Source: Cordia subcordata
Lineage: Eukaryota; Streptophyta; Magnoliopsida; Boraginales; Cordiaceae
DNA length: 64,000 nucleotides
NCBI GenBank assembly: GCA_028554755.1
Contig: JAPTOF010000004.1
Location: 937,501-1,001,500, forward strand
Direction: 5' to 3'
Part shown: positions 1-23,755 of the stretch, one piece after another
Position numbering within the stretch: the stretch's first letter is position 1
Layout of the letters: every line of letters starts with the position of its first letter
Position numbers and translations under genes: made by a program
The notes under the pieces: model-generated
Told to the model about the DNA's origin: nothing
What the model saw: only the letters and a program-made list of their open reading frames with translations
Database searches by the model: none

Positions 1-2504
1 AGTTCCCGAATATAGGCAATACATTTATGTAAATCTGTAGTGTCCTGATCATGAGATGCATCTAATATCTTGGTCCCCTGCAATGAAAAGCAAAGCTTTA
101 CAAAGGAAATAGTTCCCAAGACATGCTAATCTGTGACTTCACATGAGAAAGGAATATATGCATAACTGTATGTAACATATCCTCTTCAGCTACATTTATA
201 TGTTTCCCTTGATTTCTTCTTTATGAAAGGTATGGGGCTGAGTCTTAATATCATCTTCCTGTTCAATATAATACTATCCACTTGCCATTAGATCTGTAAT
301 CATGCCAACAGAAAGTAGTGATCCCTCTCTCCCTCCATACTAACGACGAAGAGGGTGCTTTTTTTGGGGGGGGGGGAGATTGTTTTTTTCACTTCTCTCC
401 GGAATTAATGGGAACACGTTTCATGATTTATGACTTATTTTAATATATAAAAGAAATAGGTTGGAAAAGAAGGGAAGCAAGCAGAGGAACCCTGACAATA
501 GGCCATATGACTTTCTGTTACTAAGTTTTCAAATAACTAGCTTACCAGATTTGAGTAGTAATTTTTAACTTCGGCCCTGATGGAATCCATGTCCCCTTTT
601 ATTACATCTGGCTTGTACCTACAAGAGATTCATGACTTAGATTCATGACTTATTCGCTCCAGACATATGCAATGTTAAAAGCATAACTAACCTCCGATAT
701 TTATCGTTAAAGACAAAATGCATAAATGAAGTCCAATTATGCACATATGACTTAAAAGCCAGGAATTTGAACAAACCCCTGAATGGATCACATGACTTAA
801 AAATGCAGAAATTCTGCATTGATAGCCCACAAAAGCAAAATCCAGATCCCATTACAAACGAAGTATGTTCAGCCAGTAAGTTTTCCAAGTGCTGATATGG
901 TGACTGTCCAGCTCCAAATCAAGCACTTCCACAACTCTATCTACACACAACATTACAGGGTCAGGACATATCTAACACTTAGCATTCAATTGACTATTAG
1001 AATAATCACGAAACCACATCCATACCAAATTCCTCATATCTAAGCTAAAATCACTAAAAGACAGCCAATGAGATATCCTGATCTGAAGCTCCCACCAACT
1101 ACAAGAAATAACTACAACCTAACAACTACAGAATGCTAATTTTGCTTACAGAAAACCTTTGAGATGAACAGCCAAACCCTGTGAAGGAAAAAGTAGACAT
1201 GAATTCTCACTGGTATTGTAGACTTACTTAAAATAATTAAATACCATATGGACAGGCCTGGTGAATCCTGTGCATTCTTTGATTTCTTGATAAAGAGAAA
1301 CCAAATCCATAAATCTTACAATTTGATGGTGTCCATAAATCTCATAATAAGTACCTGAAACTCCATAATGTACTACTTCTATGGGAGTCTTTCTCAAAGT
1401 AAAAATGAACTAATAGCCACAGGAACCACAAAGGACTATCTAAATTTGTTGAGTCCTTACATAGAATATCTTTCATTGATCTTCACACATATTTATTATA
1501 CTGAGTTGCAGGTGATTTATGCAGGGCATAGGACAGAAAATTAGAGCAAGAAGAAGGAGATTTGATTGAATTCTAAAGGAAATTACAAGATAGGCAATGG
1601 ATTTTGAGCTCCATTGAAACTCCAAGAGAAAAGATAGAGAGAAAAAGATAGAGAGAAAAAGAGACTTTTAGAATAACAACTTTTCTTATCTGCTTTTACA
1701 CAGCTATGGCTCTCTATTTATAATGTGTTCCTCTTGCACAAGTCTGTGACCCAATCACATTGGTTCTACCATTAATACTCCAACTCAGCAAATGGGTGCT
1801 TACTGTTGCTTGGGTCATGACATCCACAGAGCATGACCAATAGATAAAAGAAATTCCAAAATAACAGTGATTAGCCTCAGATCCTTCTAAAACATTCCAC
1901 AGTATGACATAAAAATTGTCATTCATTTCGATACTCACAGCCCTAAAAATACAGAAGCAAATAAATTAACTATAAAATAAGAGGGTAAACACATCATATG
2001 TTGTTGCGAATTCAGGAAAAATAAAAAGGTAAAAAATTAAAAATAAATAATATGATAAAAACACATTCGAGTTTGTTGTGAATTCGGCAAAAAATGGAAA
2101 GTAAAAATTGGAAAAAGAAAAAGAGAAATCGGAAAACCTGTTTCGAACACCAAAAGGTTCTTGATGAGGAAAGAGGAGAGGCATTTCATCGTATAATCGA
2201 TTTGCTCCGCCATCTGCGCATATACGAAGTTGTGCTGCTCTACAACGGCAATACTCACACATTAAACACACACACAGATATACAGACATGTGAGTGTAAG
2301 TGTGCGTATATCACTATAAATCAGTCATATAATAAGGCACAGAAATTAAGGCATAGAGGTAGGATGATCACCGTGCTGCCATAGCAGAGGAGTGAATCGC
2401 GGGAGGCGTTGGTTAAGGATGACGAGTGCGTACGTTAGAGCAGGGCTGTTGTCGGCAGAAGTTGTCGGCAGTAAGAAGGTTGATGAATGTCTCATTACGT
2501 CCAT
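1..2504 (-). CDS. TPK1: Thiamine pyrophosphokinase (TPK), 5' part; gene runs off the left edge
   Basis: Exons on the minus strand: 2372-2504, 2138-2234, 546-618 and 1-77 (incomplete). Together they encode about the first 126 residues. The enzyme transfers pyrophosphate from ATP to thiamine, making the cofactor thiamine diphosphate, in the cytosol. Visible family signatures are DGGANRLYDE, KGDMDSIR and the acidic DQDTTDLHKC motif, which belong to the catalytic and nucleotide-binding part of TPK. The start ATG (2502-2504) begins MDVMRHSSTFLLP, like plant TPKs. Intron phases agree (1, 2, 0), and the chosen acceptor at 2234 restores the conserved LLWQHAQLRICADGG junction. The C-terminal thiamine-binding domain lies outside the window. 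Family assignment is very secure; whether it is TPK1 or TPK2 rests on gene order. Confidence 0.93.
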
Positions 2505-3960
2505 TGTCTAACGTGCGCCTCGTGCAAATTGCAGAGAATCAAGTGGGGGAAGAGAGAGAGAGAGAGAGGGCTTGCGTTCAATAAATATTGGCCAAGTACT
2601 CCTATGCCCACGTAATGGCATCTCAGTCAAAGTCAACCACGAAACAGAGTTCGGTTTATCATTTAATGGACAGCGATATTTAGGCCCCGTTTGGCTTTAC
2701 TTATTTTTAAGCGCTAAATAAGCAAATAGTGTTTATAAGTAAAAAATTACTTTTAAGTTAGCGATAATTAAGTAAATATGTATTTGAATAATATGTGCTC
2801 ATAACTTACTGATACGTTTGGTAAATAAATGCTTATAAATAATAATAATCGTTAAAATAATTAAAAAGGACATATAATTAATTAATTTGATAAATAAATA
2901 CTTCTCAAATGTAAAACCAAATATGTTATTTTAATAAATTTGACCACCTGACTTAATAAACACAAAAAAAGTAAGTAACTCCAAGTTGCTTTCTTTTTTT
3001 CTTGTTTATAAACAACTTCAAATGGCTTATAAGCACGTTTACCAAACATATAACTTTTTTTTTTTTTAATTATGAGCTAGTCAAACCAACTTATAAGCAA
3101 AACCAAACAGCCTCTGATACTTTAGACGAGCTCCATCACGCCACCGTTGACCCCTTCTCTTTTTCTCCTTTTTGCTTTCTGCAATCTTTTCTTTTCTTCC
3201 CCTTTTTTTTGTTCTATTTTTCTTTTTCCTCTTCATGATAAAGAACTTTTCAATTCTTTCTTCTTCAATTTTTTTTTTTTTTTTGGCTTTCCAGTATACC
3301 ATTCGTTTTTCTTTATTTATACTGGACTGATTTTACTTATTGCGGGAGTAAATTCTTTCTGAACTTCTATAAATCACACGATTTTGTTGATCTCTACAAA
3401 TTATGTTATCATAATATAAAAAATACTAGTCCTTGAATCATTCTATCGTAAGTATACAACACGCACTATCAAATATGCGTACACACGTTATGATAAGAGA
3501 CCAGCATCATAGATACTAGCCATAAATATAGCCTTAAAAAGTATTATTAAAACACTCACAAGCATCAGAAAAACTCTGAACTGCCCTTCCATTTTCCTAA
3601 TCAAGACATGAAAAATCCACAATTCCCCTTTTCTTTTCTTTCCCGCAAGGAATAGTTGCTGTTCCAAGACAGCGGCCTCCCGTAGAAGCCCCAGACAAAA
3701 AAGGAAAAAAGAAAGAGAATAGCTGCTCTTCAGAGGCATGGACTAGAGACAAAATCTTAAAAACAAAGCAGCAAAACTCAGGAAATTTTTATAGCTTGAC
3801 CTTGACACATATAATGTACAAATCTCTGCATTTTTTTTCCCATCCACATAACAGCAAAACCAATTCCAACATGCGCCAAAAACAGAAAAGTTGAACTATA
3901 TATTGCAGGTCTTCCCACAAAACCCCGTACGGTATCAGGAACAAGATGAATTGAACAAAT
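2505..3960. other. Intergenic: TPK upstream region, MITE and polypyrimidine tract
   Basis: No gene is seen between the TPK start and the 3' end of the AAA ATPase transcript. The stretch holds a short GA repeat (about 2547-2568), a MITE-like element (2681-3115) and a T/C-rich tract of about 160 bp (3140-3295). Short open frames here are low-complexity. Confidence 0.6.
2681..3115. mobile_element. MITE-like element, family A
   Basis: The ends are imperfect inverted repeats: ggccccgtttggctttactt on the left, and taagcaaaaccaaacagcct, its near complement, on the right. The interior is AT-rich and non-coding. Flanks gatattta and gatacttta may be a degraded 8-bp target duplication, which would suit the hAT superfamily. 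A related copy lies at 48148-48542 with the same internal order of motifs. Edges are good to about 10 bp. Confidence 0.6.
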
Positions 3961-3974
3961 TGAAGACAATTACG

Positions 3975-3982
3975 CTTTTATT
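3975..3982 (-). terminator. Candidate poly(A) signal of the AAA ATPase gene
   Basis: AATAAAAG on the minus strand, about 300 bp beyond the stop codon at 4278. Nothing gene-like follows immediately, so the 3' UTR probably ends a little below this point. Confidence 0.4.
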
Positions 3983-4277
3983 AATAAATTAACAAACTTT
4001 GTATTTACAGCAAAGAAGACGACTTAAATGAAGGAAAATTTGGTCAGTAGTGCTTGGATGCAGAACTTTAGAGCTTGCATCTGGTCGGGAAAAGTATCCG
4101 TCAGACTAAGCATGATACACAAGGGACCACAATGGAAAGAGCCTTTTTGGAGTCGGGAGGAACCTGGATCAGAATTTTCCATGGTCACAGGTTCCAGTAC
4201 CGTATTTTGGTTGTAGCGCGACAAAGAACTAAAACAAAAAAAAAAAAAAAAAGACTATACAATTCCGGTAACCTCTT

Positions 4278-17155
<12,878 letters not shown>

Positions 17156-17801
17156 GTTTACAGAAAAAAAGCTTGGGACTTTTCGATCCAGAAGATTAAT
17201 TTTCCAAAGAATCAAAATTAAATAATTATACACATCTATATATATATATATATGTATGTATCTATAGGTTATAGGTTATAGAGAGAGAGAACTAATAAAG
17301 AAAGAGAAGTTGAGAAGGTGAATGATTGCGGAAGGTCAGTTTAACCAAGCTTCTTGTTCTTGTTCTTGTTCTTCTTTTTATATACTTTATTTTTATTTGC
17401 TAAATTAAAATTTTTAAAAATATATATATATGACATGTATTTTACGTGTTTGTATGTACACATGTATAAATTTATTGGATGAAATGTTTGGGGTCATAAA
17501 TAAAGCAGCCGGAGGTAGGACGGACCGGTTTGGGTGAGGTAATGTGCATAATATATAGGTGAGGCGGGGTTGGCAAGTGGTGGTATTTTTGTTTTAATTT
17601 GACAAAGTAATTTATGTAGGTAATAAATTTGGGTGGACATACAAATATCAACCACTAGTACATTCCACACTAAATAGAAAATTAGAATCGAACTCAAATT
17701 AAAAATTGCACTCGCCCCCAATGAAATAGTCCATGGGTACATATCGATATCTATTTTTTTGCTCAACGCATTTATGCGTTGGATTCACTTCTATTTACAA
17801 A

Positions 17802-18051
17802 GGGCCTGTTTGGATTGACTTTTTTTTAAGAAAAAAATTACTTTTTTTAAAGAAAAAAAGTACTTTTTTTTTTTAAAGTTACATTAAATTTACAATAATT
17901 ATTTGATTTAGTTTTTAAAAAAGCTGAAACTCTGAAAAAAGCTCAAATAGAGCTTTTTTTAAAAGCCAGAATTTTTCAGCTTATAAAAAAAAACTGTTTT
18001 TCAAAAGCTGTTAAAAAAACGCTTTTGAAAAAAACCAATCCAAACGAGCCC
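17802..18051. mobile_element. MITE-like element, family B (about 250 bp)
   Basis: Terminal inverted repeats gggcctgtttggattgact and ccaatccaaacgagccc flank an interior rich in A and T runs with the phrase caataattatttgattt. Other copies lie at 58079-58311 and within 49376-49747. No clear target duplication is visible, and no coding sequence. Confidence 0.7.
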
Positions 18052-18075
18052 AAAATTACTTCAAGAAAAATGACA

Positions 18076-19565
18076 AAAGCCTATAAATTACCTCTTATAA
18101 AATCAAAATTATTACAATAACTCCTATATTATATTTAGTATTATTGTCAATTATGAGATGTTACAATTACTTCACTAGAGAAGCTTATTAGAGGTATGAT
18201 ACTTAAAATGACTCGTGACTAAAATTTCCCTTTGGCACTATTTTCAAGATTTCAGAATTGAACCAAGTCGAATAGATTTTTCAAACCCCTTTTTTCCCAA
18301 CTTATAGATAAGTATCTAGGAAATATTCCTCCAACAAATTACCTAGAAACTATAGTTATCCTTACATGGGAGCCTAGAAATTACTTCTTGTAAAATCAAA
18401 ACTATGACAATAACTCTTATATTAATGATGGGATGTTACAATTACTTCAATAGAGACGCTTGTTGGAGGTATGGTACGTAAAATGACTCGTGATTGAAAT
18501 TGGATAATTTTTTTTAACCTTATTTTTTTAAATGCTTCCAAAATTAACTCAGTTTTTAAAGAGTTTGCAAAAATAGACTTTTCGAACTTTCAAAATTCGA
18601 ATTCGAACTTCAAAAGTTCGATTATGTTTTTTTGCCCATGTTTAGAAAAAAATAATAATTTCGAACAAAAAATACAATTTCGAACTTTGAAAGTTGGATT
18701 TCGAACTTTCGAAGTTCGAAACCGAACTTTCAAAGTTCGAAAGTTGGCTTTGGCATAATTCGTGCAATGCAAATAGATGAGGAATTTTTTTATATTTTTG
18801 TTTATTGTTAATACTTGGTTTGCAAAATTGATTATATTTTTTAATATGCGATCTATAATAATTCATTATAATACTTTGATTAAAAAAGTAAAATAAAAAA
18901 ATGTACGAAAATTAATAAAAAGGCATATACATATGGCATTGATGGGAGAAGTGTGTGTAATATATATAAATAGATAATAAAATTATTAGATTAACAAATT
19001 ATTTAATGAGGCAAATCTCCTAGACAGAAAAAAATTACATGACATAATTATAAGTTGCATTATCAATTTGGCATGAACTCTCATTTATAATAATATACAA
19101 ATAGATATTTCTAAACATGATTTCTAAAATAAATAACAATATTATTACATGTTAGCCAACTTTTTTTTTTTGAACTATGCAAGCCAACTTTCGAACTCCT
19201 AAAGTTCAAGATCATATTTTTTTGTTCGAATTTTTTTTTTAACGGGGGCAAAAAAACATAATCAAACTTTTGAAGTTTGAATTCGAATTTTCAGAGTTCG
19301 AATTCAAATTTTGAAAAGTCTATTTTTGCAAACCCTTAAAAAATTGGGTTAATTTTGGAAGCATTTAAAAAAATAAGGTTAAAAAGAAAAATTATCCGAC
19401 TGAAATTCCCCTTTGGCACTATTTTCAAGCTTTTAGAATTAAAGCAATTCCAAATTTCCAATAGATTTCTCAAACCCCTTTTTTCCCAGTGTATCGAGAA
19501 GTATCTAGGAAAAATTCCTCCAACAAATTACCCAAAAACTATAGTTACTCCTGCACGTGAAGATT
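18076..19565. repeat. Tandem duplication of a ~290-bp unit, second copy interrupted
   Basis: Copy 1 covers about 18076-18370. Copy 2 begins near 18375, is interrupted at 18502-19397, and resumes to about 19565. Shared phrases include gatgttacaattacttca, aaaatgactcgtga, ccctttggcactattttcaa, and caacaaattacc near the end. Confidence 0.75.
18502..19397. mobile_element. Long-TIR non-autonomous element, Mutator-like (896 bp)
   Basis: The left arm starting ggataattttt and the right arm ending aaaaattatcc are inverted repeats of about 145 bp, with weaker pairing further in. Flanks are gattgaaatt (18492-18501) and gactgaaatt (19398-19407), a 10-bp duplication with one mismatch. Long arms and a 9-10-bp duplication fit Mutator-like elements. 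The interior holds many ttcgaa-type palindromic repeats and no transposase. Confidence 0.7.
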
Positions 19566-21128
19566 TTGAATATCTCTACATATAGGGATAACAAAAGCCA
19601 TCACTTAAAATAATATTAAGGAAAATTTAAAACAAGAACATTGTTGATGTGAAACTAAAATATGGATACCCTTAAACAATAATTTAAACAAATATAGGAA
19701 GACTATTGGAATAAAACTAAATAAGGAATCCCTAAACATGAATTGGGGGAGGAAAAAAAAAGGAAAAAACTATTGGAGTTGGCCTCACAACTTTGCCACT
19801 ACAAATAAATTAACATTATATATTTAAAATTAATCGCTTTCAACCTCAAAATCATAATTAAAAATGATGAATTTAAATTATTATTTAAATCCATGTTATT
19901 AACTTTAGGAAATCCCAAATTTAAAATTGGCAATTGGTACTAGAAACAGAATAAATTTGAAAATATTTTGATTTGGGACAGGGCATTTATGTTTTGACCA
20001 TCATATATGTATAAATGGTGGGACTTATGATAGTGCTTAAAAGTCCTGGATACCTTTTATTTGTCTATGTGAAACAAATATTGACGAAAGAAGCTACTAA
20101 AGCATTTGCTCACAGTAAGCAATGTGTCTTTTTAATTCTCATCCATGATCCACTCAATTTTTTTCCCAGACATGTTAGTACATGTTGTCCAAAAAAGGGG
20201 AAAAATGGTGACTTCTATTATAAATCCAAATCAAAAGGATCAACACGAAACGTACCCCATGCATTGTCTGTTTTCTATTATAAATCCAAATCAAAAAATA
20301 GTGCAACTCTTTTTCTTTATAGGTGTGCTTGCACTTTAACAAGCAAGTACAGTTTTGGTTTAGTGTGTGTTTGTTTTTTGATAACCCAACAGTGAAAGAT
20401 GTACTTGGGTCTTGTCTGGATTAGTTCTTTTTAAGTATTTTTTAAAGTCAAATTTGAAAAAAAAAAAAAGGTGATCTTTTAATAAGTTCTTGCAGATATT
20501 CATATTTTGTTGGAAGTCAATTCATTTATTTATTATAAAAATATATATTTTAAAGGAAATAAGTGTAGTTGTTTGTGAAATTTGTTGTTTGAAATAGGAT
20601 TATAACATTCGTGCAACAATATATTGCTATGGCTAAGAACATATAAATTATGGTGGTTACCAAGGCAAAATGTACATGAGAATTTCTTAGATTTCTCATG
20701 AAATGGGTTAACAAGAAATATTTTGCAAAAGAACACATGCACAAAGTCACTCGCTTTTGAAATGTTTAATAATACAATACACATTTTGGGTTTCAAATCA
20801 TTAGATTGAAAAATATGCTAGTAAACACTCAATGCCTCTATGGCAAATATCACACGGTCGTTTGATAGATTTAAGTCATGTATTAGAATACATCATCATA
20901 CTACAAATTTAACGTGCTCCTATTTAAGAAAATTCCTTGTAATGGAGGAAAAAAAAATAATTGCAATGTAAAACATTTCCCCAAAGAGTGATGCCGTCGC
21001 ACTTGATTACAAAAATTTTGCAAGCCATTGCTAGAGAGATGACCACCATTTCCAACATAACCAAAGCGACGAGGCTGAATAAATATGACACATAACACGA
21101 CCTAGCCGAAAGGGGCAAAAGAGACAAT

Positions 21129-22218
21129 TCACTGGGCAAGGACAACAGATTCATTAGTGTAGACAGCACCATCCCCATACCCTGGATTCTCAAACACCTT
21201 AGCAATCCTCTCAACAGGAATCAAAGGCAAGCAATACGACGCCATGTAGCCTCTCTCAACCGCATAAGCCACGGCTTGGTTATACCACTCAGCCCAGTGC
21301 GTAGCTGTGGGGACCAAAATATGAGCCACTTGTGGGAACAAAGGAAGCTTGTTTAGGGCGGTCCAAGCCAACACTGCGTATTGCTCGACTACCGGCTCGT
21401 ATTTTACGTACAACTCCTTAGCTATCGGCTCGTAATTTGTGTACATTGTTTTGGCTGCGTCAAAAAAGCCAGCGCGGTTTACTTCTGAAGCTAGTTCTTG
21501 AGCCAGCTCCGGTGCCTTCTTGGCCACTGAGAGAAGCTGATACGATGCTTGCCTCACCACGGTTGGCACGTGACGATCCAACTCGTTGATCGCATCACCT
21601 ACCTGCAAATCAGTTGTAATTAATTCAATTTGATAATGTCGCCTCCATTTGATAACAATGAAATTTATTCTACGCAGATCACATTGTACTTTTCTTAAGA
21701 TTTTAAATCATGTAATGAACTGAAGGAGATAAAAACTCAAATCTACGAACTCACACAACGGATTATTATAAGAGATGTGAATCAAGTACACGTGAATACC
21801 TTATGATCCATGAACTTGAGGAAATCAAGAGGAACGTCATGGAACTTCTCGTAGACCGGGCCGATGACGGTTCGGACGGTACCTTCGACGGTCTGGACAC
21901 CGGGTTTCAACGAACCGGAGTTTTCTTTAGCATACTCGTAAAGAGTGGAGAAGCAAACAATGACATAAATGGTTGCACCTTGGACAAAATCTAGATACTG
22001 GAGCTCCTTATTGGCGTTTTCTTCAACCTTCAACAATCACAAAAACGTAAAACAAATCCAATCTACGTGATATAAATTCATGATAGAATATTAAAAAACG
22101 CAGATGATGCAGAAAACGAAGTGATAAAACATATAAAGTATAAAATAATTAAAAATGTTGTTAGATTTGTGCTTACAGTTTCAGTAGGTAGTGGTTGTTT
22201 AGCTTCAGATTCAGCCAT
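21129..22218 (-). CDS. REF/SRPP-like lipid-droplet-associated protein, 247 aa
   Basis: Exons: 22177-22218, 21800-22027, 21129-21602 (744 nt, in frame). The protein starts MAESEAKQPLPTET and carries the REF domain: LQYLDFVQGATIYV at about residues 25-40, then VEGTVRTVIGPVYEKF, then repeated amphipathic segments (YTNYEPIAKELYVKYEPV, LNKLPLFPQVA). This family coats cytosolic lipid droplets in plants (LDAP) and rubber particles in rubber-producing species, and is linked to drought and stress tolerance. Length is close to the usual 205-250 residues. It is divergent to ALG3 across 1.5 kb. No signal peptide or membrane segment is seen, as expected. Whether it acts in rubber or only in oil bodies cannot be told from sequence. 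Confidence 0.93.
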
Positions 22219-23755
22219 GGTTTTAGAGAGAATGGAAAAGAGAGTGGGGAAAGAGTAAGAAAGACAAGTCGGAGGAAACTTCGTAACAGAGTGAGTAGAA
22301 AAGCGGTGCAACCATGCCAGAATTTATAGGTGGTACTGAGTCAATTACTTTTGGGAATTGAATATGTGGCTGTCACGTGCGCGTTAGATTGAATCACCCC
22401 CCTTCACATGCTTTTTGCCAGGCGGCCACGGGCGATCCTTTTTATGGTAAGCTTTAAAAAGAAAAATCTACTACCTTGTTGTATGAAATATGATTCAATA
22501 TTTGTTTTAACGTAAAATTATTATTCAAAATAATTAAATAGTTCATATTGATTTATTGTAATGATATGTATCATTATTATAAAATAAGAGACATTTACTC
22601 TTAATTTGTATTACAATTTTTTGCTATACTAATTTTATTGCCACCAATCAAGTAGTTAATTTTTTTTTATCAAAAACTTCATGGATTCACTTATGACTTA
22701 TAATTGAATTTAGTTGTAATGAAATGAGCCTTTTAGTTAGACGAGTGGAATCCCCATGCCGGCACAGTTCTCGATATAGGAGGTATAGGGAGTGGGATGA
22801 GCAGAATAAGATTGATTATAGTAACGATAATAATGATAATATGCATGCACTGCATGGGCACAAAAAGGCCATAGGATTTCTGGGCACAATGCTCTAGGCA
22901 GAGGAGACACACGCCCTTTTGTTGTTGGGTCCTGCATATGTTTTCGCATTTTTTTTTAGATGATTATTGTGAAGAGGGTTTCATTTTATTGTCTCTTAAC
23001 ACAATTAGTGAATTTAAATCATTATAAAATGCTGACAAATATCACATAAAACCAATGTAAGAGAATGTCACAAACTCCCCCCTTAGAGGGCTTTACAGTA
23101 ATTGTCTCAAAGCTTCTCATACAAGTCCTTCGTCATTAATGAAACTATTATTCTTATATTCCGCACTTTGAGTTAATTACATGAGATAATTGAGTTTATA
23201 AACCCAAAAATGCGAGTCTCGATTTTGTAATATAAACAAAAAATGTAAAATAGAATGAAAAACCTGCTGCAAAGAGTTAGCGACAACCTTACATATAAAA
23301 TTTTGGTACATGCAACTAACAAAATAAAAGGTCTTATAAATTTATTATACAGAGTATCAATTCAATTCTTAGATTCATGGAATCTTTTAATTTCTAAAAT
23401 ACATGTCATCAAAAGACCTTGTAGGTTCACTATCCTTAAGTTAGACACATGAAATTTCTATTTTTCTTTTTCAGTCATATCATGTCTTAATTTTATGAAA
23501 TATTAAATTAATAAAATAAAAGCCAATAATATCCAAGTTAGGCTCAGCTCGAGCAAGCCCAAATTCACTAACCTGCTGTGATTTCTAACGAAGCCCACTT
23601 TGGCCCAAAGAAGCTAAACCAGAGATCCATAAAATAGGCCCGTGAACTCTTTGAGCTCATCATCTACAATTTGATAATTTTCCAGGGACGAGATTGTAAA
23701 TTGTTAAAACATATTGGAAACACTTGAGCTAGACGCCACTGCAGCGAGAGAAGCC
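22219..23755. other. Divergent intergenic region between REF/SRPP-like gene and ALG3
   Basis: This 1.5-kb stretch holds both promoters. The REF side has the G-box and TATA box. The middle is AT-rich with no recognisable gene. The last ~60 bp before ALG3 form a short leader. Confidence 0.5.
22322..22379 (-). promoter_or_regulatory. TATA box and G-box upstream of the REF/SRPP-like gene
   Basis: Reading the minus strand, a CACGTG G-box (22374-22379, in context gcgcacgtgac) is followed about 50 bp later by a TATAAAT box (about 22322-22328), roughly 100 bp before the ATG. G-box/ABRE cores mediate abscisic acid response, which fits the stress-induced behaviour of LDAP genes. Inferred from motif and spacing only. 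Confidence 0.5.

Larger units (their letters stand above)
17156..21128. other. Intergenic: AAA promoter, MITE, tandem duplication and long-TIR element
   Basis: No gene is recognised. From left to right: AAA 5' flank with a (TA)n stretch (about 17238-17254) and four ttcttg repeats (about 17350-17375); a family B MITE (17802-18051); a tandem duplication whose second unit is split by an 896-bp long-TIR element (18502-19397); and AT-rich sequence to the REF/SRPP stop codon. A repeated phrase, tctattataaatccaaatca, occurs near 20213 and 20273. Confidence 0.6.

Noticed and set aside
3488..4224. Three minus-strand open frames just downstream of the AAA ATPase stop
   Set aside because: They match no family, have no consistent splicing, and the upper one lies in the probable 3' UTR that ends near the AATAAAAG at 3975.
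22737..22949. Minus-strand frame with a Tyr/His-rich stretch in the REF-ALG3 spacer
   Set aside because: The composition comes from a TAA/TGA-poor simple sequence; no metal-binding or CaaX motif and no neighbouring exons.
23714..23755. Upstream extension of ALG3 starting METLELDA
   Set aside because: It begins at a TTG, not ATG; the family start matches the ATG at 23756.
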